Shown: piece after piece, positions 1 through 7,011 of the stretch
Position numbering within the stretch: the stretch's first letter is position 1
Layout: each line of letters starts with the position of its first letter
Assembly: GCA_943330925.2 (NCBI GenBank)
Contig: CALQJP020000013.1
Coordinates: 1 to 20,453, forward strand
From: Chryseobacterium gleum
Lineage (GTDB): Bacteria > Bacteroidota > Bacteroidia > Flavobacteriales_D > Sanyastnellaceae
Direction of reading: 5' to 3'
DNA: 20,453 bases
The notes under the pieces: generated by a model
Seen by the model: only the letters and a program-made list of their open reading frames with translations
What the model was told of the DNA's origin: nothing
Databases searched by the model: none
Position numbers and translations under genes: made by a program

Positions 1-569
1 AGGGAAAAATTCAACCCCGGCGATTGGTTGTCAACGCCATCAATGATCTGCAAAACACGCACAGGCGAAGTGCTGTTGAAGCCTCTGGTATTGATAATGC
101 GGAAGCCAAGGCTTGCTGAGGCGATATCGACTCCCTTCAAAGCAGCAAGGCCCTCATAAAAATTACCGGTGGGCACTTCCTTGATGGCAATGGCGTCCAT
201 GCTCTCGACGGTGAGTGGATTGCGTTTCTGCTTTTCGAGAATTCGATCGCTTACGACGTTTACATCTTGAAGAAGTTGGTCATTTGCGATTAGCTTAATC
301 ACCATCCTTGAATCGACATTCGTCACATCCAGTGTTTGCGCTTCATATCCAATATATGCAACCTGAATGGTGGCCGGCAGGGACTGCAACTTCAACTCAA
401 AAGCGCCATCAAAGTCTGTAGCGCTTCCATTTCCACTGCTCAACTCACCTGCCACTGCTCCTACTAGCGGCTCACCAGAGGCAGAATCTATCACCCTCCC
501 TTTCAATACCTGAGCATGTGAGGACACAAAAAAGAAAATGAACGCAATGAAAAATAAAAGACACTTCAT
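1..569 (-). CDS. TonB-dependent receptor, N-terminal part (cut by window edge)
   Basis: This is the first 189 codons of an outer-membrane receptor; the remainder lies beyond base 1. It starts at the ATG at 569 and opens with a signal peptide (residues 1-20, ending SSHAQ). Residues 21-97 form a carboxypeptidase-regulatory-like beta-sandwich, with the typical VLKGRVIDSASGEPLVGA opening and an IGYEAQ motif. The plug domain follows, with NTRGFNSTSPVRVLQIIDGV at about residues 160-178. Receptors of this family import ligands such as siderophores, glycans or peptides using TonB energy. The substrate cannot be read from this part and no SusD-like partner is visible on this side. A -7-like box and an imperfect tandem repeat lie upstream at 588-631. 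The family call is firm; the substrate is unknown. Confidence 0.9.
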   Translation of the reverse strand, partial: MKCLLFFIAFIFFFVSSHAQVLKGRVIDSASGEPLVGAVAGELSSGNGSATDFDGAFELKLQSLPATIQVAYIGYEAQTLDVTNVDSRMVIKLIANDQLLQDVNVVSDRILEKQKRNPLTVESMDAIAIKEVPTGNFYEGLAALKGVDIASASLGFRIINTRGFNSTSPVRVLQIIDGVDNQSPGLNFS

Positions 570-587
570 AGTTATTGGCTATTGAAG

Positions 588-595
588 CGAATATA
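588..595 (-). promoter_or_regulatory. Putative -7 promoter box of the partial TonB receptor gene
   Basis: The minus strand reads TATATTCG, one base off the Bacteroidota -7 consensus TAnnTTTG, and ends 18 bases before the ATG at 569. No clear TTTG -33 element is present. Instead, the -33 region holds an imperfect tandem repeat (599-631). Confidence 0.45.
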
Positions 596-598
596 GAA

Positions 599-631
599 GA
601 ACAATGTGCACAGAAGAACATGCGCACAGAA
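599..631. repeat. Imperfect tandem repeat next to the TonB receptor promoter
   Basis: Two head-to-tail copies are seen: GAACAATGTGCACAGAA (599-615) and GAACATGCGCACAGAA (616-631). They differ by one inserted base and one substitution. The first copy contains the palindrome TGTGCACA and the second TGCGCA. The pair sits directly upstream of the candidate -7 box at 588-595, where a regulator could bind. Confidence 0.5.
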
Positions 632-668
632 GTTTGCACTCATGCATTTGTGAATTGACATTGATCGC

Positions 669-3035
669 TTATTGAGCTACCAGGCCCGATACCACATCAA
701 ACACATCCTCCGCTGAAGGCTTGCTGAAGTAGTCGCCGTCGCTTCCATAAGCTGGGAGGTGCGGCTGGGCGGAAAGCGTTTGAGGTTGCGCATCCAAATG
801 GCGATAGCCTCCCTGCACATTGATGACTTCATTGAGCATGAAAGCAGTTGCACCGCCAGGCACGTCTTCATCGACGAAGAGAATGCGATTGGTTTTTTTC
901 AGCGATTCAACGATGCTGTGATTGCGATCGAAAGGCAACAACGTGCGCACATCGATTACCTCGGCTTGAATTCCTGCTTCGGCTAGCATACTAGCTGCCT
1001 GCAAACAGATGTGCAACGTAGAGCCATAAGACACAATGGTCACATCGCTACCCGGACGAACTACCTCCGGAATTCCAAGCGGAATGCGGAATTCGCCGAT
1101 GTTGTTGGGCATAGGTTCTTTGGAGCGATATCCATTCAAACATTCCACCACCAACGCAGGTTCCTGAGCAGCAAGTAGTGTATTGTACATGCCTGCAGCC
1201 TGCGTCATATTGCGAGGCACACACACGTGCATACCACGCACACTGCTAATGATTGCAGCCATTGGACTGCCCGCATGCCACACACCCTCCAGGCGGTGGC
1301 CGCGTGTTGAAATGATGAGTGGTGCGCGCTGACCGCCACGGGTGCGCCAGTGAACGGTTGCCAGATCATCGCGCATAATTTGAAGCGCATAATAGAGATA
1401 ATCGAGGTATTGAATTTCGGCGATAGGGCGCAAGCCGCGCATTGCCAGACCAATACCCTGACCGATAATAGTAGCCTCGCGAATACCGGTATCGCTTACC
1501 CGAAGGTCGCCGTATTTTTCTTGAAGACCTTCGGCAGTTTGATTCACACCCCCAATTTTTCCGACGTCTTCACCGAAGATGAGCGTGCCCGGATTGTTGC
1601 GCAATACCCAATCCCAGTTATCGCGAATGATTACACGACCATCCACCATCTCAGGCTGTGCGTCAAAGCGCGGTTCAACCGGTTGAACCGCGAGTGCTGA
1701 ACCCGCCGTCTCGTTGTATAACAGGCCCGAATAACGTGCACCGCATTTTTCGCGAAGGGCCGTGAGAGCGGCCTCCAACTGAGGCGCAGCAGACGCTTGG
1801 GCGTTCAGTCGCAGCGCCTTCTTACCGGCCACAAATGCATCCTTCCGTATAGGATCGAGCGACTTCTTCAATTCGGAAGCAATTGCCAATGCACTTTCGG
1901 TTCCAATCGATTCAATCATGGCAACGCAATTCGATACATCCGCATCCACATCAGCGCGGTATGCACTCCAGGCCTTCTTCTGCTCATCGCGCACAGATTT
2001 GCGCGCCGACTCGCGAATTTCCTCCAGTTCCTTCTCGTTAGCAGAGCCATCTGTGATGATGAACTTCTTGAATTGCTCGAGGCAATCATATTGTTCATAC
2101 CACGCAAGCAGTTCTTTCGATTTATATCGTTCGTGCGAACCACTGGTGCTGTGACCTTGTGGCTGCGTTATTTCCTCGATGTGCACCAATACGGGTACAT
2201 GATTTTCACGACAATAGGCAACGGCCTTTTCATAGGTCATCAAAAGCTCCGGATAGTTCCAACCCTTCGCTTTGAAAATCTTTATACCGTTGGTGGTGGT
2301 GGTTTTTTCAAAACCCTTCAACGCTTCAGAAATGCTCTCTTTTACGGTCTGGAATTTTTTCGGAACCGAAATACCCCATCCATCGTCCCACACGCTCATG
2401 CACATGGGAACACCCAATACGGCAGCAGCATTCATGCTTTCCCAAAATAAGCCCTCACTTGTTGAAGCATCGCCTATTGTTCCAAAGGCTACTTCATTTC
2501 CCTTGTTGCTAAACTCAGTGAAACCCTCCAACTCAGGCAGGTTGCGATACAGCTTCGAAGCCTGGGCCAATCCAACCAAGCGAGGCATCTGCCCTGCCGT
2601 TGGTGAAATATCCGCTGAGGAGTTTTTTAATGAGGCAACATTTTTCCAGGAGCCATCTTCATTCAGAAAACGGGTAGCGTAATGTCCCCCCATCTGTCGA
2701 CCGCCGCTGGCTGGCTCATGCTCCACATCGGTGTGAGCATACAATGCAGCAAAGTACTGCTGCACGGTAAGCGCTTCGATGGCCATCATGAGCGTTTGAT
2801 CGCGGTAGTAACCGCTTCGCCAATCGCCTGCTTTGAATTGTTTTGCCAAAGCAATTTGTGCCAATTCTTTACCATCGCCAAATATTCCGAACTTGGCTTT
2901 TCCGGTAAGTACTTCCTTTCTTCCCAACAACGACGCTTCGCGGGAAATACACGCTAAGCGATAATCATCGAGCATACGTTGACGAATTTTCTCTTCGGTG
3001 AGAATATAGTCGGGCGTTTCAAACGTTTTGGACAT
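669..3035 (-). CDS. 2-oxoacid dehydrogenase E1 component, fused alpha and beta subunits
   Basis: This 788-residue thiamine-diphosphate enzyme performs the decarboxylating first step of a branched-chain or related 2-oxoacid dehydrogenase complex. The alpha half covers about residues 15-440. Its ThDP/Mg motif begins GDASTSEG (189-196), with A where many E1 proteins have G, and ends near WDDGWG. A GHSTSGSHERY loop (294-304) corresponds to the E1-alpha phosphorylation-loop region. The beta half (about 465-788) carries FGEDVGKIGGV, the EIQYLDY segment and a C-terminal transketolase domain (VIDVRTLLPFD, VDEDVPGG). Such fused E1 proteins are well known in Bacteroidota, so the fusion is not a broken gene. 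The E2 and E3 subunits are not in the window. Starting at the ATG at 3035 is supported by a -7-like box four bases upstream. The exact substrate (branched-chain oxoacids or pyruvate) is uncertain. Confidence 0.93.
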   Translation of the reverse strand: MSKTFETPDYILTEEKIRQRMLDDYRLACISREASLLGRKEVLTGKAKFGIFGDGKELAQIALAKQFKAGDWRSGYYRDQTLMMAIEALTVQQYFAALYAHTDVEHEPASGGRQMGGHYATRFLNEDGSWKNVASLKNSSADISPTAGQMPRLVGLAQASKLYRNLPELEGFTEFSNKGNEVAFGTIGDASTSEGLFWESMNAAAVLGVPMCMSVWDDGWGISVPKKFQTVKESISEALKGFEKTTTTNGIKIFKAKGWNYPELLMTYEKAVAYCRENHVPVLVHIEEITQPQGHSTSGSHERYKSKELLAWYEQYDCLEQFKKFIITDGSANEKELEEIRESARKSVRDEQKKAWSAYRADVDADVSNCVAMIESIGTESALAIASELKKSLDPIRKDAFVAGKKALRLNAQASAAPQLEAALTALREKCGARYSGLLYNETAGSALAVQPVEPRFDAQPEMVDGRVIIRDNWDWVLRNNPGTLIFGEDVGKIGGVNQTAEGLQEKYGDLRVSDTGIREATIIGQGIGLAMRGLRPIAEIQYLDYLYYALQIMRDDLATVHWRTRGGQRAPLIISTRGHRLEGVWHAGSPMAAIISSVRGMHVCVPRNMTQAAGMYNTLLAAQEPALVVECLNGYRSKEPMPNNIGEFRIPLGIPEVVRPGSDVTIVSYGSTLHICLQAASMLAEAGIQAEVIDVRTLLPFDRNHSIVESLKKTNRILFVDEDVPGGATAFMLNEVINVQGGYRHLDAQPQTLSAQPHLPAYGSDGDYFSKPSAEDVFDVVSGLVAQ

Positions 3036-3039
3036 GGCG

Positions 3040-3047
3040 CGAAGATA
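3040..3047 (-). promoter_or_regulatory. Putative -7 promoter box of the E1 dehydrogenase gene
   Basis: The minus strand reads TATCTTCG, one mismatch from TAnnTTTG, followed by four bases and the ATG at 3035. Such close spacing would give an almost or fully leaderless transcript. No good -33 element is seen. Confidence 0.45.
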
Positions 3048-3074
3048 ATTAGTGCAAGCCCCTTGGCGGAAATA

Positions 3075-4019
3075 TCAAAGTGCTATGAAAGCGTGTTTTT
3101 TTCGAATGGTTGCAAAATCGACGGCAATTTGAGCGGCCACAGCGGCATTGTTGAGTACGAGTTGCTTATTGGCTAACTGGCTTCGGCCCTGCGTCAATTC
3201 GTTTAAGTACTTGAGTAAGAAAGGAGTTAAGTCCTTTCCTGAAATCCCCTTGTTCATCGCTTCCGCAATTGCCTTCTCAATTACAGGCTCAATTTCGCGC
3301 TGAGGAATCTCGAACTCTTCAGGTATCGGATTGGCGATGAGTGTTCCTCCCTGCAGGTTCATGCGTTTCTTTTCGTGAATGAACGAGGCGATATCATGGG
3401 TTGAATCGAGCGACATTGGCACCTTAAGGGCTGAAGTACGCGAGTAGAACGCAGGGAACACATCCGTCATGTAGCCGATTACAGGCACACCCGCAGTTTC
3501 AAGGTACTCGAGTGTTTTGGGCAAGTCGAGTATGGCCTTTGCGCCTGCACTAACAACAGTAACGGCCGTTTGCGCAAATTCGGGAAGATCGGCCGATACG
3601 TCCCAGGTTGTTTCCGCCCCGCGATGCACCCCTCCTATTCCGCCGGTTGCGAATATTTCAATGCCCGCCATTTCGGCTAAAATCATTGTAGCCGCCACCG
3701 TAGTTGCACCGTTCAATCCTTGCGCGATGGCAAAAGGAATGTCGCGGCGGCTGCACTTCATGACACCATTAGCAAGTGCAAAACGTTCGAGCGATTCGGG
3801 CTCGAGACCTATGCAGATTTTTCCGGCCACTATTGCGATGGTTGCGGGCACTGCGCCATGCTTTCTTACTTCGGCCTCCACTTCGCGAGCAACAGCAAGA
3901 TTTTCAGGGAAAGGCATTCCATGGGAAATGATGGTGCTCTCCAATGCTACCACAGGCGTATGATTGTTCAGTGCTGCGTGCACTTCTTCAGAGATCATAA
4001 ATTCATTCATCCAACTCAT
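3075..4019 (-). CDS. psuG: Pseudouridine-5'-phosphate glycosidase
   Basis: PsuG cleaves the C-C glycosidic bond of pseudouridine 5'-phosphate to uracil and ribose 5-phosphate in the cytoplasm. The 314-residue length is normal. Family signatures are ALESTIISHGMPFP (25-38), SRRD (90-93), ATGGIGGVHRGAE (124-136) and LVLNNA (287-292). By spacing against the E. coli enzyme as I recall it, E27, K88, H132, D144 and K161 match the active-site residues, and K161 in AGAKAILD would be the Schiff-base lysine. The ATG at 4019 lies three bases after the stop of the HEAT-like gene, so the two are probably cotranscribed. In-frame ATGs at 4010 and 3998 are alternative starts. No pseudouridine kinase (PsuK) gene is next to it, so the substrate must be phosphorylated by a kinase encoded elsewhere. 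Confidence 0.95.
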   Translation of the reverse strand: MSWMNEFMISEEVHAALNNHTPVVALESTIISHGMPFPENLAVAREVEAEVRKHGAVPATIAIVAGKICIGLEPESLERFALANGVMKCSRRDIPFAIAQGLNGATTVAATMILAEMAGIEIFATGGIGGVHRGAETTWDVSADLPEFAQTAVTVVSAGAKAILDLPKTLEYLETAGVPVIGYMTDVFPAFYSRTSALKVPMSLDSTHDIASFIHEKKRMNLQGGTLIANPIPEEFEIPQREIEPVIEKAIAEAMNKGISGKDLTPFLLKYLNELTQGRSQLANKQLVLNNAAVAAQIAVDFATIRKKHAFIAL

Positions 4020-4022
4020 AGC

Positions 4023-4568
4023 TTAGCTCATTAAATCGCTTTGTGAGCGCTGGTAGTTCAACACATTCATATACTCACTCAGGAGCTTTTTATATTCATT
4101 GTCGACACATTCGGACAGGGCGCGGTGCACAACTGCAATGCCCTCCAGGAGTTGCTCTTCCGGAATGGGGTCTTCAATACTTTCCAGCAATGTCAAACAC
4201 TCGAGCGTTAGCGCATAATCACCTGAAGCAGCCAATTCGCTGATATGACCAACTGCATCAACCGGCTGCACACCTGTACTCCACATAAAACCTACTACAT
4301 CTTTATGAATATGCTTCCATTCGTGGTTGGCAAGGGCCTGCAGAAAATACGATTCAACGTTTGACACTTTGAGAGAACCGAGCATATCCGCAACACGTGT
4401 TTTGAGCGAAGTCGGAGCACCCGAAGCGTAAAATGCGAGCAGCGGCTCTACGATAGGAGCTACGCCCTCTTCTTCGCAGCGTGAGATGGCCTTAGCGACC
4501 AACACATCATCGCCGCTGAAAAGATCGTTTCGGATGGAATCTAATTTGCGTTGTTGAGCTGTTGACAT
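4023..4568 (-). CDS. HEAT-like alpha-helical repeat protein of unknown function
   Basis: I do not recognise a named family. The 181-residue product has no signal peptide or membrane segment and is predicted cytoplasmic and nearly all helical. Helix pairs such as LVAKAISRCEEEGVAPIVEP, TSLKTRVADMLGSLKVSNV and YALTLECLTLLESIEDPIPE recur about every 35-40 residues, as in HEAT/armadillo-type repeats that usually mediate protein-protein contacts. The ATG at 4568 (MSTAQQRK) is preferred over an upstream in-frame TTG at 4586, because that TTG lies inside a perfect -7 promoter box. The stop codon is three bases before psuG, which suggests translational coupling. A function linked to PsuG is possible but unproven. 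Confidence 0.75.
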   Translation of the reverse strand: MSTAQQRKLDSIRNDLFSGDDVLVAKAISRCEEEGVAPIVEPLLAFYASGAPTSLKTRVADMLGSLKVSNVESYFLQALANHEWKHIHKDVVGFMWSTGVQPVDAVGHISELAASGDYALTLECLTLLESIEDPIPEEQLLEGIAVVHRALSECVDNEYKKLLSEYMNVLNYQRSQSDLMS

Positions 4569-4583
4569 TCGTTTTGTTTCCGA

Positions 4584-4612
4584 CAAATGTACTCCGAAGC
4601 AGCAGCTCCAAA
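4584..4612 (-). promoter_or_regulatory. Bacteroidota-type promoter of the HEAT-like/psuG unit
   Basis: The minus strand shows TTTG (4612-4609), a 17-base spacer and TACATTTG (4591-4584). This matches the -33 TTTG / -7 TAnnTTTG promoter of the primary Bacteroidota sigma factor exactly at all fixed positions. It ends 15 bases before the ATG at 4568 and is one of the two best promoters in the window. Confidence 0.65.
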
Positions 4613-4648
4613 TTGAATGAGCACAGATGATGTTGGTGAATTTTTGCG

Positions 4649-4656
4649 TAAACTTG
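4649..4656 (+). promoter_or_regulatory. Putative -7 box of the small secreted protein gene
   Basis: TAAACTTG is one mismatch from TAnnTTTG and lies 28 bases before the ATG at 4685. It faces away from the HEAT-gene promoter across a short divergent region. No well-spaced TTTG is seen. Confidence 0.35.
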
Positions 4657-4684
4657 CACCAACAACGATAAAAAATTCAATCGA

Positions 4685-5029
4685 ATGAAACACCTTCTCA
4701 CAGTACTCATGATATGCCTCGGCAGTGTTGTATTTGCACAATCGAGCAACAATGTAGATGTTACCATCAGCGGTCAAACCAGCCGTGAGCAACTGGCTCA
4801 GATGCGCAAAGACCTGAATACTCAAGGAATTTTATTCAATTATGCTCCGCAATTCGACAACGAGCGTCGATTGATTTCCATTCAATACAAATTCTCGACT
4901 GCAGACAACGTGTTGATTGGACAAGGAAGCCACGAAGCATTGCAACAGGCCGGAGCCAACGTAATGATACATGTGAATCCGGGCACCAAATTCTTCGCGG
5001 AAGAAAAGAACGTAGCTCCTCACAAATAA
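4685..5029 (+). CDS. Small secreted (periplasmic) protein of unknown function
   Basis: This 114-residue protein has a clear signal peptide (residues 1-19, hydrophobic core LLTVLMICLGSVVFA, cleavage after AQ) and a mature part of about 95 residues. The mature part begins with a short beta-strand (VDVTISGQTS), followed by an amphipathic helix (REQLAQMRKDLNTQGI) and two strands (LFNYAPQF, RLISIQYKF). This strand-helix-strand pattern resembles a unit I recall from the C-terminal regions of Bacteroidota M56/BlaR1-like proteins; that link is from memory and is an inference. The gene stands alone, divergent from the HEAT-like gene, and ends at a strong terminator. No cysteine lipidation site is present. 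Confidence 0.75.
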   Translation: MKHLLTVLMICLGSVVFAQSSNNVDVTISGQTSREQLAQMRKDLNTQGILFNYAPQFDNERRLISIQYKFSTADNVLIGQGSHEALQQAGANVMIHVNPGTKFFAEEKNVAPHK

Positions 5030-5052
5030 GAGGGTTAGAAACCTAAAAAGAC

Positions 5053-5079
5053 AGAGCCGCTTACGAGCGGCTCTTTTTA
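5053..5079. terminator. Bidirectional intrinsic terminator
   Basis: The 9-bp stem AGAGCCGCT / AGCGGCTCT (5053-5061 with 5066-5074) encloses a TACG loop. It is followed by a T-run on the plus strand (5075-5078) and, read on the minus strand, by TCTTTTT. It can therefore end both the small secreted gene and the convergent GSCFA gene, whose stop codon (5079-5077) touches the T-run. Confidence 0.85.
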
Positions 5080-6015
5080 TTTGGAGGCGGTTAGCAATTC
5101 GAGAATCATCTCTTCCCTCTGCATGCATTTTGCGGCCCATTCGTGCTCATCGATATGCAATGGCCGATGCTGTAAGAACTTCAATAAGGGTTCAACTTTC
5201 TGAACATAGCCTTTTGTTTTTTCATCGAAGAACATCGTTTGAAATCTCTCAACGATAAACTCGATAGCGAGCGCAGAGGGGTGAAGCATATCGGAAGCAT
5301 AGAATCGATAATCGCGCAATTCATCGAGCAGAATTTCGTAGGCAGGAAAGTAGTGCACCCATGAAAAAGCATTCGCCAAGCGGCTTGCTGCAAGAATCAA
5401 GTTCGCCTTTGACAGTTGGTTTCCATGTGCACCATCGCGCCAATAACGCACCGGGCTAATCGAGAACACAACGTTCAATGTCGGATTCAGACGCTTCAGC
5501 TCTTGCAGAAGAGTCGTCCATTCCACCACTATATCGTGCGCTTCAATGAGCTTCTTCGTGAATCGTTGTTGAGGAATTTTGTGGCAATTGGCCACCCATT
5601 GGCCATCCTCATTCCATTGGTAGCCCCAGGCAGAGCCCCATGTAACCACCAGCGTAGACGCCGACCTAAGAGCCTCGGCCGTCAATTGAAGCTGTTGGTT
5701 CGTGTGTTGTGTTAACCGGTCAGCGCTTCTATCGCTCAATACTCCGTGGTGATCAAAACTGTGAAACAATCCGTCCTGAACAACCCATTCTTCGCTGGAG
5801 TATTTTCTTTCATCGACAGCCCTGCGAAGAACTCTAGCCAGAACCGATGGATGAAATAAAATACCATTGGGGTTTACGACAATTGAAAACCGCTTCTGCT
5901 TGAACCACTCCCCCATCTCTTGTGCAAAGCAAGAGCCGACCAGCACGATTGAATCGGCTACACGAATCGTATGACTCGAAGGAACAATAGGAACTTCCGT
6001 GGTGAACGTCATCAT
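5077..6015 (-). CDS. GSCFA-family protein (putative SGNH-type hydrolase)
   Basis: The namesake motif GSCFA is at residues 27-31 (IVLVGSCFAQ). It is followed by NPNGILFHP, TWGSAWGYQ, SISPVRYWRDG and, near residue 242, DMLHPSALA. The small-residue-Ser motif near the N-terminus and the late D-x-x-H suggest a Ser/His SGNH-like hydrolase fold; the biochemical role of GSCFA proteins is not established to my knowledge. No signal peptide is evident. The ATG at 6015 is used instead of an in-frame TTG at 6021; the ATG at 6012 is also possible. The gene begins nine bases after the glycosyltransferase stop and is the last gene of the dapD-GT9-GSCFA operon, so a role in modifying a surface glycan or its acyl groups is a reasonable guess. 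Confidence 0.85.
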   Translation of the reverse strand: MMTFTTEVPIVPSSHTIRVADSIVLVGSCFAQEMGEWFKQKRFSIVVNPNGILFHPSVLARVLRRAVDERKYSSEEWVVQDGLFHSFDHHGVLSDRSADRLTQHTNQQLQLTAEALRSASTLVVTWGSAWGYQWNEDGQWVANCHKIPQQRFTKKLIEAHDIVVEWTTLLQELKRLNPTLNVVFSISPVRYWRDGAHGNQLSKANLILAASRLANAFSWVHYFPAYEILLDELRDYRFYASDMLHPSALAIEFIVERFQTMFFDEKTKGYVQKVEPLLKFLQHRPLHIDEHEWAAKCMQREEMILELLTASK

Positions 6016-6024
6016 AAGCAATCA

Positions 6025-7002
6025 TTAAAGCAAATCAGCAGTCTCAATTTTACCACAATCGAAATGGCCCTTCGGACAAGCCGAGCGGCCGTGTATTCCA
6101 CAAGGTTTGCACGCCAGGTTTGAGCGCGTTTGCACTACCCTGCTGCGATCCGAAAGCGGACCAAAACCAAACTCCGGTATGGTGCTGCAGAATACAGCCG
6201 TAACAGGTGCATTCATTGCCGAGCACAGGTGTAACGGCGCGCTGTCGTTGGTGTAATTCATTTCGGCCTTGCTCATGAGTGCGGCCGATTGAAGGAGCGA
6301 CAAATGGCCGGCGAGAACTTGTACATGCGACAACCCTGCAGCCAGCGACTCACACAGAGCAGAATCTTGCTGGCCGCCCAACAAATAGACTTGACGCTCC
6401 GAAGATGACTGCATCAGTTTTCTCCAAACCTCACCCGGGGTTTGCTTGGTGAACCAAACCGATGAAGGGCTAATGGTGATGAACGGACGGGTGGCGTATT
6501 GTTCGATTGCAGAAAAATCTCGCACAGAAGGGTATAGCCTTGGCCTCGCATCGGCCACCTCCACCCAAGGGCTTGTAAGTTGTATACACCGATCGACCTC
6601 GTGCAAGTAGTTGACTTCCCCTTTATTGCCGATGCGGTGCGTGGTTCGAAAAGAAAAAAAAGAGGATAATAGGTTCTCATCGAATCCTGCTGTTTTTGCA
6701 GCACCCGAGAACATGGTCAGAAAAGCAGATGCGGCATGTCGTTGCAGATTTATGACTCCATCGTATTGCTGTTTTCGAATAGACTTCAGCAGTTGGAATA
6801 AGCCACGGTACTTCGACTCTTTCTTATTCCAAACGAATACCTGTTTTACGAAAGGATGGTCCTTGAACAACGATTCATTTCCTGCGCGCACCATCACATC
6901 CACACGCGCATCGGGCAGCCGGTTGTGCAGATGCTCAAGCACAGCAGTCGCAAGTATCGCATCGCCGATGAAAGCCGTTTGTATGACTAAGAATTTCTTC
7001 AA
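6025..7002 (-). CDS. Glycosyltransferase family 9 (heptosyltransferase-like)
   Basis: This 325-residue GT-B enzyme of the ADP-heptose:LPS heptosyltransferase family would transfer a sugar to the LPS or other surface-glycan core at the inner membrane. The N-terminal half opens KKFLVIQTAFIGDAILAT, the acceptor-side signature. The C-terminal half has ITISPSSVW (175-183), VYLLGG and the donor-site motif NDSAPLHLCSA (252-262). A C-terminal segment with four cysteines (C298, C301, C309, C316) is common in this family. The frame contains no upstream or nearby ATG: the dapD stop lies in the same frame four codons before, so translation must start at TTG (7002-7000) or another non-ATG codon. The donor sugar cannot be told from sequence. 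Confidence 0.9.
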   Translation of the reverse strand: MKKFLVIQTAFIGDAILATAVLEHLHNRLPDARVDVMVRAGNESLFKDHPFVKQVFVWNKKESKYRGLFQLLKSIRKQQYDGVINLQRHAASAFLTMFSGAAKTAGFDENLLSSFFSFRTTHRIGNKGEVNYLHEVDRCIQLTSPWVEVADARPRLYPSVRDFSAIEQYATRPFITISPSSVWFTKQTPGEVWRKLMQSSSERQVYLLGGQQDSALCESLAAGLSHVQVLAGHLSLLQSAALMSKAEMNYTNDSAPLHLCSAMNAPVTAVFCSTIPEFGFGPLSDRSRVVQTRSNLACKPCGIHGRSACPKGHFDCGKIETADLL

Positions 7003-7011
7003 GCGATATTT

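Noticed and set aside
1797..2450. Open frame of 217 codons on the plus strand
   Set aside because: It lies wholly antisense to the well-supported E1 dehydrogenase gene, shows no family motif or signal peptide, and has no promoter.
669..3035. Alpha-beta fusion of the E1 dehydrogenase as a new gene fusion
   Set aside because: Fused E1 proteins of this size are common in Bacteroidota, and the GDA variant of the ThDP motif also fits the lineage as I recall it.
3517..3963. Open frame of 148 codons on the plus strand
   Set aside because: It is antisense to psuG and has a composition typical of a reversed coding strand.
4507..4825. Two minus-strand open frames in the region between the HEAT-like and small secreted genes, as possible small genes
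   Set aside because: They overlap both neighbouring genes and the promoters between them, and their translations show no recognisable features.
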